From: Actinomycetes bacterium
GTDB lineage: Bacteria; Actinomycetota; Actinomycetes; Actinomycetales; Demequinaceae
DNA length: 62,060 nt
NCBI GenBank assembly: GCA_023411615.1
Contig: JAEYOR010000035.1
Location: 1-62,060, forward strand
Direction of reading: 5' to 3'
Positions within the stretch are counted from its first letter, which is position 1, and every line of letters begins with the position of its first letter. The translations under genes and the position numbers were made by a program. Of this stretch, positions 26,793-35,841 are shown one piece after another. The notes under the pieces were generated by a model. That model was given only the letters and a program-made list of their open reading frames with translations, was not told the DNA's origin and did not search any database.

Positions 26793-27526
26793 CAGCCCAC
26801 CAAGAGGCGGCCGCCCAGGTACACGAGCACCCCGGACGCGAGGATGGGCGTGACACCCGCGGCAATGGCCGCCAACGGAGAGCGGGGGGTGGGTTCACGC
26901 TCGCCGAGTTCAGTGACGAGCAGCACCGCAGTTGACGCGGCAACTCCCACGAGGATGCCGGCGTACCAGCCGATCGCGGGAAAAACGAAGCCGAGTCCGA
27001 TGCCTGCGCCAATGCTCGCCACCACCGAGATGACGGCGTTGACTTGAGCGTTGGTCGTGACAATCGTCGCGACGCCGGCGATGGCAAGGCATGCTGCTCC
27101 CGCGACCACGAGGTCGTCGGCACCGGGTGTGCGGGCCGAGGCGACCCACGCCGCAGATGACACTGCCACCATCCCGCCGGCCATCATTCCGGTGACGGAC
27201 GTAATCGCTCGCCCGGGCGGGGAGGGGAAGAAGACTTCGGCGGCGAGAGCGAGCAGAACCGCTGCGGCTGCCGCGGCGACGGCGTAGCGCAGATACGGCT
27301 CACCACGGCCAAGCCCCACCGCGAGAATCGAAATGAGGCCGGCCACACCGATGATGATCGTGGACACGCGGCGGCGGTAGACGCGGAGCAAGCGAGGCCA
27401 GCCAAATGCCGCAACGGCAACGAGCCCCGCAACGCCAATCGCAAGGTAGCGTGTGCCGAGCAGTCCGGTCCCGGCGATGACGGCAGCGGCAGCGGCGGTG
27501 GCTGCGGCGCGCGTCAACGGGTTCAC
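26792..27526 (-). CDS. Multipass membrane protein of unknown function
   Basis: A 244-aa protein with seven or eight hydrophobic segments connected by short loops and a conserved-looking SVTGMMAGGMVAVSSAAWVA helix. It opens the redox cluster and is coupled to the thioredoxin gene. The GTG at 27526 is chosen because the longer frame upstream runs through the divergent glnR gene. It has no motif that identifies it. Confidence 0.7.
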   Translation of the reverse strand: MNPLTRAAATAAAAAVIAGTGLLGTRYLAIGVAGLVAVAAFGWPRLLRVYRRRVSTIIIGVAGLISILAVGLGRGEPYLRYAVAAAAAAVLLALAAEVFFPSPPGRAITSVTGMMAGGMVAVSSAAWVASARTPGADDLVVAGAACLAIAGVATIVTTNAQVNAVISVVASIGAGIGLGFVFPAIGWYAGILVGVAASTAVLLVTELGEREPTPRSPLAAIAAGVTPILASGVLVYLGGRLLVG

Positions 27527-27581
27527 GCGCGTAAGTCTCGCACGAGTGCTCGCGCTAAAGTGAAACCCATCGGAGGTTCGC

Positions 27582-28304
27582 ATGGCCGATCTACTGGTGC
27601 TGACGCCGTCTACGGACGGTGCCACAGCGGTACTTCCTGCGCTCGCACTCCTCAGCCATCGCACCCGCGTGGTCGCACCGGAACCCGCTGCCATGCTCGA
27701 TGCATTCGAAGCCGATGTTCTTGTCATTGACGCCCGCTTTGATCTCGCAGAAGCACGCAACAACTGCCGCCTCGTTCAAATCACGGGGGTCACTGTTCCC
27801 GTATTGCTCGTCTTGCGCGACGGCGGCATGTCGATTGTCACCGCCGAGTGGGGCGCGGACGACGTTGTCCAGACCGATGCTTCCCCGGCTGAGGTGGAGG
27901 CGCGCATCCGCTTGCTCATTGGGAGGGCGTCGCTTGTTGACCCGCTCGACAAGGCAGCCGAGTACTCCTCAGGAGAACTGACGGTGGACGTCGGCGGCTA
28001 CACCGCCCGTTTGCGGGGGCGTCCCCTCGACCTCACCTACAAGGAGTTCGAACTCCTCAAATACCTCATGCAACACCCAGGCCGGGTGTACACCCGCGAC
28101 CAGTTGCTTCAAGAGGTATGGGGCTTTGACTACTACGGTGGCACCCGCACCGTGGACGTTCACGTGCGCCGCTTGCGCGCCAAACTCGGTGCAGAGCATG
28201 AACAGCTCATCGGCACGGTGCGCAACGTGGGCTATCGCTTCGATCCCTTGCCCACCAAACAGAGCGCCGACCCGTCTGGGGCTTCCCAGCCAGCCAACGC
28301 CTAG
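27582..28304 (+). CDS. glnR: GlnR-type orphan response regulator
   Basis: A 240-aa OmpR-family regulator. The receiver-like domain lacks the usual acidic pocket but keeps the single Asp50 (VLVIDAR) seen in actinobacterial GlnR, and VTAEWGADDVV matches the GlnR linker. The C-terminal winged helix (TYKEFELLKYLMQHPGRVYT, then TRTVDVHVRRLRAKLG) is nearly that of GlnR. GlnR controls nitrogen assimilation genes and is not phosphorylated by a partner kinase; none is adjacent here. An AGGAGGT-like site precedes the ATG. MtrA-type regulators share the DNA-binding part, but the receiver fits GlnR. Confidence 0.85.
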   Translation: MADLLVLTPSTDGATAVLPALALLSHRTRVVAPEPAAMLDAFEADVLVIDARFDLAEARNNCRLVQITGVTVPVLLVLRDGGMSIVTAEWGADDVVQTDASPAEVEARIRLLIGRASLVDPLDKAAEYSSGELTVDVGGYTARLRGRPLDLTYKEFELLKYLMQHPGRVYTRDQLLQEVWGFDYYGGTRTVDVHVRRLRAKLGAEHEQLIGTVRNVGYRFDPLPTKQSADPSGASQPANA

Positions 28305-28340
28305 CGTCGACCGCTTTTCAACCACCCGAGAGTCCTCTGA

Positions 28341-29588
28341 ATGGCACACTCCCGCGCCGCCCGCCTGTTCAGCCGCATCACCCCGTCGACCGAACGTTCC
28401 ATCCGCGATGTGTTGCGCACGGAACGCGCTGGTGGGCTCCTTCTCCTCGTGGGCGCCGTCGCGGCACTCGTGTGGGCCAACTCGCCCGCGGGGGACGCCT
28501 ACGAATCTCTCAAGGACACCGTGGTGGGGCCGGGCGCTCTCCACCTCGACTTGAGCCTCGCCGAATGGGCAAAGGACGGCCTGCTCGCCATCTTCTTCTT
28601 TGTGGTGGGACTCGAACTCAAGAGGGAGATCGTTGCGGGGGAGCTGCGCCGTCCGTCAACGGCTGTGGTGCCGATCGTCGCCGCGGTGGGAGGCATGATT
28701 GTTCCCGCCTCGCTGTACCTGCTCATCAACGCGTTGAGTGACAACGGGTCCCACGCGGGATGGGCAGTCCCTGTGGCGACGGACATCGCCTTCGCAGTGG
28801 CGCTGCTGGGCTTGGTGGGCCGGTGGCTTCCTACCGCGCTCCGTGCATTTCTTCTCACTCTCGCCGTAGTCGATGACCTTCTCGCAATCGTGGTGATCGC
28901 GGTGTTCTTCACCGACACGTTGGCGATGGGATGGCTTGGCGCGGCGGGCGCTTGCATCGTGGTGTTTTGGTGGCTCGTGCGCCGGGGCCTGACAAGTCCC
29001 TGGCTGCTTGTGCCGCTCGCCGTGCTCACATGGGGCTTCATGCACGCCTCCGGGGTTCACGCCACGATCGCTGGCGTCGCCCTTGGCATGGTGGTTCCGG
29101 CCGTGACGCGTTCGGGAGAGCACCACAGCCTCGCCGAACAATGGGAGCACTGGTGGCGGCCGATCTCGGCAGGGATCGCGGTGCCGATCTTTGCGCTCTT
29201 TGCTGCGGGCGTCGCCATTGACTCGACGGTGGTGGCCGACGCTGCTGGCGACCCCGTCGCTCAGGGCGTCGTGGTGGGCCTTGTCATTGGCAAGCCGGCT
29301 GGCATTCTGCTCTTCACTTTCCTCGTAGCGACCTTCACTCGCGCCCGGCTAGACCGCGGGCTCAGCTGGTGGGACGTGCTCGGTATGGCGTGCCTTGGGG
29401 GCATCGGCTTCACCGTGTCGCTCCTGATCGGCGACCTCGCATTCGCTGGTGAGAGGGTGCTGGAAATCAAGATGTCGGTGCTTGCGGGATCACTCACGGC
29501 AGCGCTCATTGGGGCGGGAATCCTCACGTGGCGCGACCGCCACTACCGCGCCGTCTTTGAGCGACGGTCAACGCCCACTACCGGCTGA
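28341..29588 (+). CDS. nhaA: Na+/H+ antiporter NhaA
   Basis: A 415-aa inner-membrane antiporter with about 12 helices that expels Na+ in exchange for protons. FVVGLELKREIVAGEL after the second helix, VPVATDIAFAVALLGL and the ion-site aspartates in AVVDDLLAIVVIAVF are diagnostic. Length is normal. The last 21 nt overlap the 3' end of the convergent nth gene. It is 36 nt downstream of glnR and may share its transcript. Confidence 0.96.
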   Translation: MAHSRAARLFSRITPSTERSIRDVLRTERAGGLLLLVGAVAALVWANSPAGDAYESLKDTVVGPGALHLDLSLAEWAKDGLLAIFFFVVGLELKREIVAGELRRPSTAVVPIVAAVGGMIVPASLYLLINALSDNGSHAGWAVPVATDIAFAVALLGLVGRWLPTALRAFLLTLAVVDDLLAIVVIAVFFTDTLAMGWLGAAGACIVVFWWLVRRGLTSPWLLVPLAVLTWGFMHASGVHATIAGVALGMVVPAVTRSGEHHSLAEQWEHWWRPISAGIAVPIFALFAAGVAIDSTVVADAAGDPVAQGVVVGLVIGKPAGILLFTFLVATFTRARLDRGLSWWDVLGMACLGGIGFTVSLLIGDLAFAGERVLEIKMSVLAGSLTAALIGAGILTWRDRHYRAVFERRSTPTTG

Positions 29589-30254
29589 AGGGCACAATGC
29601 GGCGATCTCACAGCCGCTGCAGTCTGGCCTGCGCGCCGTGCATCGCCGGCGCCCGTGAAAAATCACGCGGTGGGACCACAGCGTCCACTCCTTGCGCTCA
29701 ATGAGCGCGTTGAGATCACGTTCCACCACCACCGGGTCCTCGTTGACCGTCAAGCCCAGCCGCCGGGCCAGGCGCCCCATGTGGGTGTCAACCGTGATGC
29801 CGGGCACGCCAAAGGCATTGCCGAGCACCACATTCGCTGTCTTGCGCCCCACGCCGCGCAACTCGACCAAGTCCTTGAGGCGGCCAGGCACCTCGCCATC
29901 GTGACGCTCAACGATGTCTCGCGACAGCTCGAGCAAACTCGTAGCCTTCGAGCGGAAAAACCCTGTGGGCCGAATCAGCTCCTCAAGACTGTCACGAGAT
30001 GCTCCGGCCATGGCGACCGCGTCCGGGTAGCGTGCAAACAGCCCCGGCGTCACTTGATTGACCCGCACATCCGTGCACTGAGCGCTGAGAACTGTGGCAA
30101 CCAACAACTGAAACGGCGTCTCGAAATCGAGTTCGCACGTCGCTTCCGGGTACACCAAGGCGAGTTCCCGATTAATGCGGCGAGCCCGGCGCACCAGCGC
30201 CGTTGACGGTTCCTCACCCGCGACGGCAACCGGGAGGGAGGAGCGTGCAGCCAT
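29568..30254 (-). CDS. nth: Endonuclease III
   Basis: A 228-aa base-excision-repair glycosylase/AP lyase for oxidised pyrimidines. The helix-hairpin-helix is LRGVGRKTANVVLGNAFG with the catalytic Lys, the catalytic Asp is in ITVDTHMGRLARRLGL, and the [4Fe-4S] ligands are C-x6-C-x2-C-x5-C near the C-terminus. The N-terminal 20 residues are extra and actinobacterial. Its tail overlaps nhaA convergently. Confidence 0.95.
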   Translation of the reverse strand: MAARSSLPVAVAGEEPSTALVRRARRINRELALVYPEATCELDFETPFQLLVATVLSAQCTDVRVNQVTPGLFARYPDAVAMAGASRDSLEELIRPTGFFRSKATSLLELSRDIVERHDGEVPGRLKDLVELRGVGRKTANVVLGNAFGVPGITVDTHMGRLARRLGLTVNEDPVVVERDLNALIERKEWTLWSHRVIFHGRRRCTARRPDCSGCEIAALCPSAGSGR

Positions 30255-30365
30255 ACGCCCACTGTAGGCGGAGCTGCGCCAGGCATCGCCTTCTCAAGGT
30301 GACCTCCCCGCTAGCCGATACAGCAAGCGAACATATGGCAGCCGAGACGGAGGGTGGTGCGCCAG

Positions 30366-30770
30366 ATGACGACGCTTGACGTCCGCCTCGCGCAATTGCG
30401 CCACCAGCGTCGGGAAATGCGCCGTGAACTCGCCCGAATCCGCTGGTGGGCGCGACTTCTACAAGCCCGCCGCGACCTTCTTGTCGCTCGAATCGCCTTT
30501 CCCGGCGAGACCGGCGCAGTCGATTTGGACGCCGCGTGGGAGGCGCTCGCGGCCGACGCTCCCACATCCGCAGAACTTTCGGCGGCGGTGTGGGACGTTC
30601 ATGAGGAGGGGATTCCAGGTAGCATCGAGCGCATCGATGCACTCGCCGCGCGCCTTGCTTCATATGAGGCTCGGGTAAGTGACAACCTGGAGACTGTGAC
30701 AGCAGACGTGGTGAAAGCAATGGGAGAGGCGCATCGCGCGTCCGTGAGGCCGAAGGTGAGCCATGGCTGA
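30366..30770 (+). CDS. Coiled-coil protein, possibly RsiG-like
   Basis: A 134-aa helical protein. The first helix (DVRLAQLRHQRREMRRELAR then IRWWARLLQARRDLLVARI) resembles the helix of RsiG anti-sigma proteins, whose c-di-GMP motif is E-x3-S-x2-R-x3-Q-x3-D. Here the Gln and Asp with the same spacing are present, but the Glu, Ser and Arg positions are not, so binding of c-di-GMP is doubtful. A second helix follows at about 85-125. The stop overlaps the crp start by 8 nt, so the two genes are coupled. The assignment rests on helix similarity and is tentative. Confidence 0.5.
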   Translation: MTTLDVRLAQLRHQRREMRRELARIRWWARLLQARRDLLVARIAFPGETGAVDLDAAWEALAADAPTSAELSAAVWDVHEEGIPGSIERIDALAARLASYEARVSDNLETVTADVVKAMGEAHRASVRPKVSHG

Positions 30771-31455
30771 GAATCCTCGTGAAGAACAGCTGCTGCGATC
30801 CGCGCCCCTCTTCGGTGGGATGGATGCTGAGAATGCGCGTTCACTCATCGCCACGATGACGCGGCGTGAGGTCTCACGCGGAGAGACGATCTTCCGCGAA
30901 GGCGACGACGGCCACGCGATGTACGTCATTGTGCGCGGCAAGGTGAAGCTTGCCAGGACCGCCCGCGACGGCCGTGAGAATCTCTTGGCCCTTCTTGGTG
31001 TGGGTGACATGTTCGGTGAGCTGAGCGTCTTCGACCCGGGCCCGCGGATGTCGCGTGCGCACGCAGTCGAGGACTCGGTCGTGTATGAACTGCCCAAGGA
31101 CACCTTGGACGAGTGGCTCGACAGCCACCTCGACATGAGCCGGCACATGCTCCGTGCCTTGGCGCAGCGCATTCGCCGCACATCCAACACGATGGCGGAC
31201 CTCATCTTCTCCGACGTTCCCGGCCGCGTCGCCAAGGCCATCCTTGACCTCGGTCACCGCTTTGGGCGGATGGAGCGCGGGCACGTCACGGTGCGGCACG
31301 GACTCACCCAAGAGGAACTGGCGCAGCTCGTTGGCGCGTCGCGTGAGACCGTCAACAAGGCGCTTGCGGACTTCGCGTCACGCGGATGGATTGACGTTCA
31401 CATCGGTGCTGTCGAGGTGTACGAGCCCGAACGGCTCCGCGCGCGTTCGCGCTGA
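30763..31455 (+). CDS. Crp/Fnr-family regulator, GlxR-like
   Basis: A 230-aa regulator with an N-terminal cyclic-nucleotide domain and a C-terminal winged helix. The phosphate-binding cassette FGELSVFDPGPRMSRAHAV keeps the Glu and Arg needed for cAMP. Recognition helix: TQEELAQLVGASRETVNKAL. Its sequence is close to GlxR/Crp of corynebacteria and mycobacteria, which act globally on carbon metabolism. It overlaps the RsiG-like gene upstream and is followed by the convergent ridA. Confidence 0.9.
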   Translation: MAENPREEQLLRSAPLFGGMDAENARSLIATMTRREVSRGETIFREGDDGHAMYVIVRGKVKLARTARDGRENLLALLGVGDMFGELSVFDPGPRMSRAHAVEDSVVYELPKDTLDEWLDSHLDMSRHMLRALAQRIRRTSNTMADLIFSDVPGRVAKAILDLGHRFGRMERGHVTVRHGLTQEELAQLVGASRETVNKALADFASRGWIDVHIGAVEVYEPERLRARSR

Positions 31456-31468
31456 GCGCGCAGCGTGC

Positions 31469-31930
31469 TTACGCGCGCACTGCGACAGTGATCTCAACCT
31501 CGACGGGGGCACCGAGAGGCAACGAGGCAACACCCACGGCAGAGCGCACGTGAATACCTGCATCCCCAAAGATCTCAGTCATCAAAGCCGAGGCCGCGTT
31601 CATCACCGCTGGCTGACCACCAAAGCCCGGCGTCGATGCCACAAAACCGAGCACGCGCACCACTGACGCGATGTTGTCGATGCCGCCAGCCGCGTCGGCC
31701 GCAGCGGCGACGGCATTGAGTGCGGCCTGACGGGCGCAATTCGCTGCGATCTCCGGCGCGACGGTCTCGCCCACAATTCCGGTGGCGATGAGGACGCCTT
31801 CGACGAAGGGCAACTGACCCGAGGTCGAGATGAGGCCGCCGTGTCGCAATGCGGGCACGTAGGCGCCTACCGGCACTGCGACCTCCGGCAAGGTGATACC
31901 GGCGGCGATGAGCCGCTCGGAGTGGCTCAC
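31469..31930 (-). CDS. RidA/YjgF-family protein
   Basis: A 153-aa protein with the YjgF fold, whose characterised members hydrolyse reactive enamines and imines from amino-acid metabolism. Conserved pieces are ISTSGQLPF, the ANCARQAALNAVAAAADAAGG helix and the C-terminal RSAVGVASLPLGAPVEVEITV, where the Arg binds the substrate carboxylate. The Glu of the active site is in VEVEITVAVRA. The GTG at 31930 overlaps the stop of an upstream DUF4177 frame, which decides the start. Confidence 0.9.
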   Translation of the reverse strand: MSHSERLIAAGITLPEVAVPVGAYVPALRHGGLISTSGQLPFVEGVLIATGIVGETVAPEIAANCARQAALNAVAAAADAAGGIDNIASVVRVLGFVASTPGFGGQPAVMNAASALMTEIFGDAGIHVRSAVGVASLPLGAPVEVEITVAVRA

Positions 31931-32079
31931 GGGAGCGCTCGTTTCAAGTAGGCGACGAGCCCACCAGTAGGCCCGGTGATCACTGTCACAAGTTCCCAAC
32001 CGTCTGAGCCCCACTGATCCAAAATCTGCTTGGTCGCGTGCTCGATGAGCGGCACCGTTGCGTACTCCCATTTCGTCAT
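31927..32079 (-). CDS. DUF4177-family small protein
   Basis: A 50-aa protein: MTKWEYATVPLIEHATKQIL then DQWGSDGWELVTVITGPT and GGLVAYLKRALP. The WEYATVPL start and GWELV motif are DUF4177 hallmarks. Its TGA overlaps the GTG of ridA (GTGA), so the pair is translationally coupled. Function of the family is unknown. It is divergent from the PBP gene 85 nt away. Confidence 0.82.
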   Translation of the reverse strand: MTKWEYATVPLIEHATKQILDQWGSDGWELVTVITGPTGGLVAYLKRALP

Positions 32080-32164
32080 GGCATGAGACTAACCCCCCGG
32101 AACCGTGAGCGCCCCTCACACGTTTGCAGGACGGTCCGGGCCGCTCACCACGTAAGGTTCTCCC

Positions 32165-34786
32165 ATGGGTTTGTTTACTGCCGACCGCGCGCGACGCGAC
32201 GGGCGGGTCACCTTGCTGCAACTCGTGACCTCGCTCTTGGGCTTCATGTTGTTCTCGGTGATGGGTGGCGTGCTCATCGCGGGCTTGGCTCTGCCGGCCG
32301 TGACGGTGGCGGGCCAAGCGGTCAACGGGACCGCTGAACTGTTTGAGGCGCTCCCGGAAGAGTTCAACCAGACCACCCTGCCTCAGGCGTCCAGCATTTA
32401 CGCGAGCGATGGCACCACCCTGCTTGCGACGTTCTACAACCAGAACCGCGAAGTCGTCCCGCTTGAGGAGATCTCGCCGTGGATGCAGAAGGCGCAGATT
32501 GATGTTGAGGACAAGCGCTTCTGGCTACACCACGGTGTTGACGGCGAGGGCCTGCTCGCGGCCGCAAAGGACAACCTCGGCTCGGACTCGACGCGCGGCG
32601 CGTCCACCATTACTCAGCAGTTGGTGAAGAACACGCTCATCCAGTCCGCCGAGAACATCGAGGATGAGGCTGAACGGCAAAAGGCCATCGATGAGGCGAC
32701 CGAGCCGACGCTGCCCCGCAAGATCCGCGAGTGGCGCATGGCCATGGCCTACGAGGACAAGCTGAACAAGGAGTACGGCACCGAGTGCTCCGGGGAAGAC
32801 CCCGGTGTTGACTGTGGCAAGGAACAGGTGCTCGAGCAGTACCTCAACATCGCTCAGTACGGCCCGCGTGTGTATGGCGTTGAGGCAGCTGCTCAGTTGT
32901 ACTTTGGCGTTTCCGCGAAAGAGCTCGACGCGATTCAGGCCGCAACCATCGCGGGCATCACGCAGAACCCGAGCCGCTGGGACCCGCTGCGCTTCCCAGA
33001 GCAGGCCGAAGAGCGTCGGAATATTGTCCTGCAGCGTATGTACGAACAGAAACACCTGACGCTCGCTGAGTACACGACGTACAAGAACACACCGCTTGAG
33101 TCGACACTGAACCCTACGAGCCCCAAGTTCTCGTGTGCGGCCTCCGATCTCGCCCCGTTCTTCTGTGACTACGTCACCAAGGTCATCACCCGGGACGAAG
33201 CGTTCCGAGGTGAGGGCAAGCGTCTGCTGTACAACGGTGGTCTGCGCATCATCACCACGCTGGACGTTGACATGCAGACGTACGCGAATGACTCGGTCCG
33301 CAAGCACGCACCGATCGACGACCCGTCTGGAATCGAGGATGCCCTTGCGGCGCTCGAGGTGAAGACCGGCAACATCGTCGCGATGGCACAGAACCGATAC
33401 TTTGACCCGACGTCGAAGGCACCGTATTCGACGGCGATCAACCTGTCGGTGTCCCGTGACTTGGGCGGCTCCCGCGGCTTCTCACCTGGATCATCGTTTA
33501 AGCCCGTCATCCTCGCCGCCTGGCTCGATTCGGGCCGCGCACTGCGCGAGTACGTCTCTGGCTACCAGCGCACCTACACGGACGGTGAGTTCCGTGCATG
33601 TGGCGCTCCATACACGCCGCTGCGCTGGAGCCCCGGCAACGTCGAGGCCTCCGAGAACCGCCAGACCTCCGTCTTGGACGCCACCGCGTACTCCGTCAAC
33701 ACTGCGTATGTGTCAATGGCGCACGCGCTCGATTTGTGCGAGATCCGCGATATGGCAGTGGCGCTCGGCTTTGAGCGTGCTGACGGCGCCGAGATTGAGA
33801 CGGTGCCCTCAATCTCCCTTGGAACCCAGAACGCATCGCCGTTGACGATGGCGTCGGTGTACCAGACCTTCGCTAACCGTGGTGTGCACTGCGAGCCGCG
33901 CGCGATTCTTGAGATCACCAACCTCGACGGTTCGCCGGCGTACTTCGATAACGGCGATGAGGTGAAGCCGCCGGACGTCGCGTGTACGCAGGCGATTCGC
34001 CAAGACGTCGCTGACGGTGTCACCTTCGCGATGGAGAAGGTGATGGACTACGGCACCGGCAAGCGCCTCAACATCGGCATGCCGAGCGCTGGCAAGACAG
34101 GCACGTCCCAGGAGAACAAGCACCTGTGGTTCGTTGGGTACACCCCGTACCTCGTGGCTGCGGCCTGGGGTGGAAACGCTGAGGTCGACCAGGCCTTGCA
34201 GGGCACCACCATCGGCGGCAAGCGCCTGCGCTACTGGTACGGCGCGGACCTCGGCGGGCCGGTGTGGTACGACTTCATGGTCCTTGCTGCTCAGAAATAC
34301 CCAGCGGAGGGCTTCCCCGAGCCGACCTCCCAGATCCTCAACGGCATTCAGAAGCCGGTGCCGGATGTGGTGACGGGCGGCCTCACCGAGAAGGACGCGC
34401 AGGTCCTTATCAACGATGCTGGCTTCAACTACGCGAAGTCGGCTGAGCTCCTTTACCGTCCGGATGTCCCTGCGGGAACGATCGTCCACCAAGAGCCCGC
34501 CGCAGGAACACTGCTCCTGGGCGGGAGCACCGTGACGTACTACGTTTCAACCGACGCGTACCCAAGCTGGTGGTACAACTGGCCATCCGGCTGGGACCCG
34601 CTGAAGGCACCGTCTGACTGGTGGGGTGGCGCATGGCCGCCCGCCAGCTGGGCTCCGAACAATCCCTCAGTTGGCTGGGACCCGACGCCTGATCCCGATC
34701 CAGGTGGTGGGGGCCCAGGCGGCGGCGGCCCCGGCGGTGGTGGGGGCCCAGGCGGCGGTGGCGGTGGCGGCGGCGGTGGCGGCTAA
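32165..34786 (+). CDS. Class A penicillin-binding protein with PASTA domain
   Basis: An 873-aa bifunctional peptidoglycan synthase. Order: cytoplasmic tail, membrane anchor (about 18-45), GT51 glycosyltransferase with the catalytic-Glu motif EDKRFWLHHGVD near 113 and GASTITQQLVKN, transpeptidase with SSFK at about 443, YSVN and KTGTSQ near 642, one PASTA domain (about 735-798), then a Trp/Pro-rich stretch and a final run of about 30 glycines and prolines. The tail is unusual in being almost pure glycine. Followed after 3 nt by a metallophosphoesterase gene, the normal actinobacterial order. Confidence 0.96.
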   Translation: MGLFTADRARRDGRVTLLQLVTSLLGFMLFSVMGGVLIAGLALPAVTVAGQAVNGTAELFEALPEEFNQTTLPQASSIYASDGTTLLATFYNQNREVVPLEEISPWMQKAQIDVEDKRFWLHHGVDGEGLLAAAKDNLGSDSTRGASTITQQLVKNTLIQSAENIEDEAERQKAIDEATEPTLPRKIREWRMAMAYEDKLNKEYGTECSGEDPGVDCGKEQVLEQYLNIAQYGPRVYGVEAAAQLYFGVSAKELDAIQAATIAGITQNPSRWDPLRFPEQAEERRNIVLQRMYEQKHLTLAEYTTYKNTPLESTLNPTSPKFSCAASDLAPFFCDYVTKVITRDEAFRGEGKRLLYNGGLRIITTLDVDMQTYANDSVRKHAPIDDPSGIEDALAALEVKTGNIVAMAQNRYFDPTSKAPYSTAINLSVSRDLGGSRGFSPGSSFKPVILAAWLDSGRALREYVSGYQRTYTDGEFRACGAPYTPLRWSPGNVEASENRQTSVLDATAYSVNTAYVSMAHALDLCEIRDMAVALGFERADGAEIETVPSISLGTQNASPLTMASVYQTFANRGVHCEPRAILEITNLDGSPAYFDNGDEVKPPDVACTQAIRQDVADGVTFAMEKVMDYGTGKRLNIGMPSAGKTGTSQENKHLWFVGYTPYLVAAAWGGNAEVDQALQGTTIGGKRLRYWYGADLGGPVWYDFMVLAAQKYPAEGFPEPTSQILNGIQKPVPDVVTGGLTEKDAQVLINDAGFNYAKSAELLYRPDVPAGTIVHQEPAAGTLLLGGSTVTYYVSTDAYPSWWYNWPSGWDPLKAPSDWWGGAWPPASWAPNNPSVGWDPTPDPDPGGGGPGGGGPGGGGGPGGGGGGGGGGG

Positions 34787-34789
34787 ACC

Positions 34790-35689
34790 GTGAGTGCGAT
34801 TGGCCGCTTTGTGGGCGGTGTTTCACTCGCGGGCGCTGCTGGCCTGGTGTGGGGTCTCATCGAGGCGCATGCCTTCACGGTTCGTCGTGTGAGCGTGCCC
34901 TTGCTACCTCGCGGGGCTTCACCACTGACCGTTCTCCACCTGTCGGACCTGCACATCACACCGAACCAACGCGACAAGGTCGATTGGGTGGCGGCTCTCG
35001 CTGCCACCGAGCAGCCGGATCTCGTTGTGGTGACGGGGGACAACCTCGCTCACGCCGACGCCGTGGCGACGGTTGCAGAGGCGTTTGCCGCTCTGTTGCC
35101 CCTGCCTGGCCTATTTGTATTCGGCTCAAATGACTACTGGGGACCTAAGCCGGTCAACCCGCTCGGCTACTTTGGGGGCCCGTCGCGGTTGCGAGCGGAA
35201 CGTGAGGCATTGCCAGCGGAGGACCTTCGGCGGGTGTTCCTCGACGCTGGTTGGCATGACCTCAACAATGCACGAGCGGAGCTTACGGTCAACGGGCTGA
35301 ACGTCACCGCCGTCGGTATGGATGATCCGCATATCGAGCGCGATGAGATGCCTGCGCCCGGTGGTGCGCGCGGTGATCTCCATCTTGGCGTGGTGCACGC
35401 TCCGTATGCGCGGGCGCTCGGTGCACTTGTGGCTGATGACGTCGATCTCATGTTTGCGGGCCACACTCATGGGGGTCAGGTGTGTGTGCCGCTTTACGGC
35501 GCACTCGTGACCAATTGCGATCTGGACACCGCCCGCGTCAAGGGCCTCTCCAGGTGGCCCGGTGACGCCAATGACCTTGATTCGCCGTGGCTGCATGTGA
35601 GCGCTGGACTTGGCACTTCTCCCTTTGCGCCGGTGCGTTTTGCCTGCCGTCCTGAAGCGACAGTGCTCACATTGGTGCCACGCGCCTGA
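34790..35689 (+). CDS. Metallophosphoesterase (calcineurin-like)
   Basis: A 299-aa protein with the binuclear-metal signature: LHLSDLHITP (first Asp and His), VVTGDNLAH, the variant FGSNDYW in place of GNHD, and MFAGHTHGGQVCVP. A short hydrophobic N-terminus may anchor it. The start is a GTG three nt after the PBP stop, indicating one operon; in other actinobacteria this pair is conserved, but the substrate is unknown. Confidence 0.9.
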   Translation: MSAIGRFVGGVSLAGAAGLVWGLIEAHAFTVRRVSVPLLPRGASPLTVLHLSDLHITPNQRDKVDWVAALAATEQPDLVVVTGDNLAHADAVATVAEAFAALLPLPGLFVFGSNDYWGPKPVNPLGYFGGPSRLRAEREALPAEDLRRVFLDAGWHDLNNARAELTVNGLNVTAVGMDDPHIERDEMPAPGGARGDLHLGVVHAPYARALGALVADDVDLMFAGHTHGGQVCVPLYGALVTNCDLDTARVKGLSRWPGDANDLDSPWLHVSAGLGTSPFAPVRFACRPEATVLTLVPRA

Positions 35690-35749
35690 CGGGTCGGGAG
35701 CCGATTTCACGGGAGCCTCACGGGTCAGATATCCTTAGCAGGCTTTTGA

Positions 35750-35823
<74 letters not shown>

Positions 35824-35841
35824 CTCAGCACAGCCACTTAG

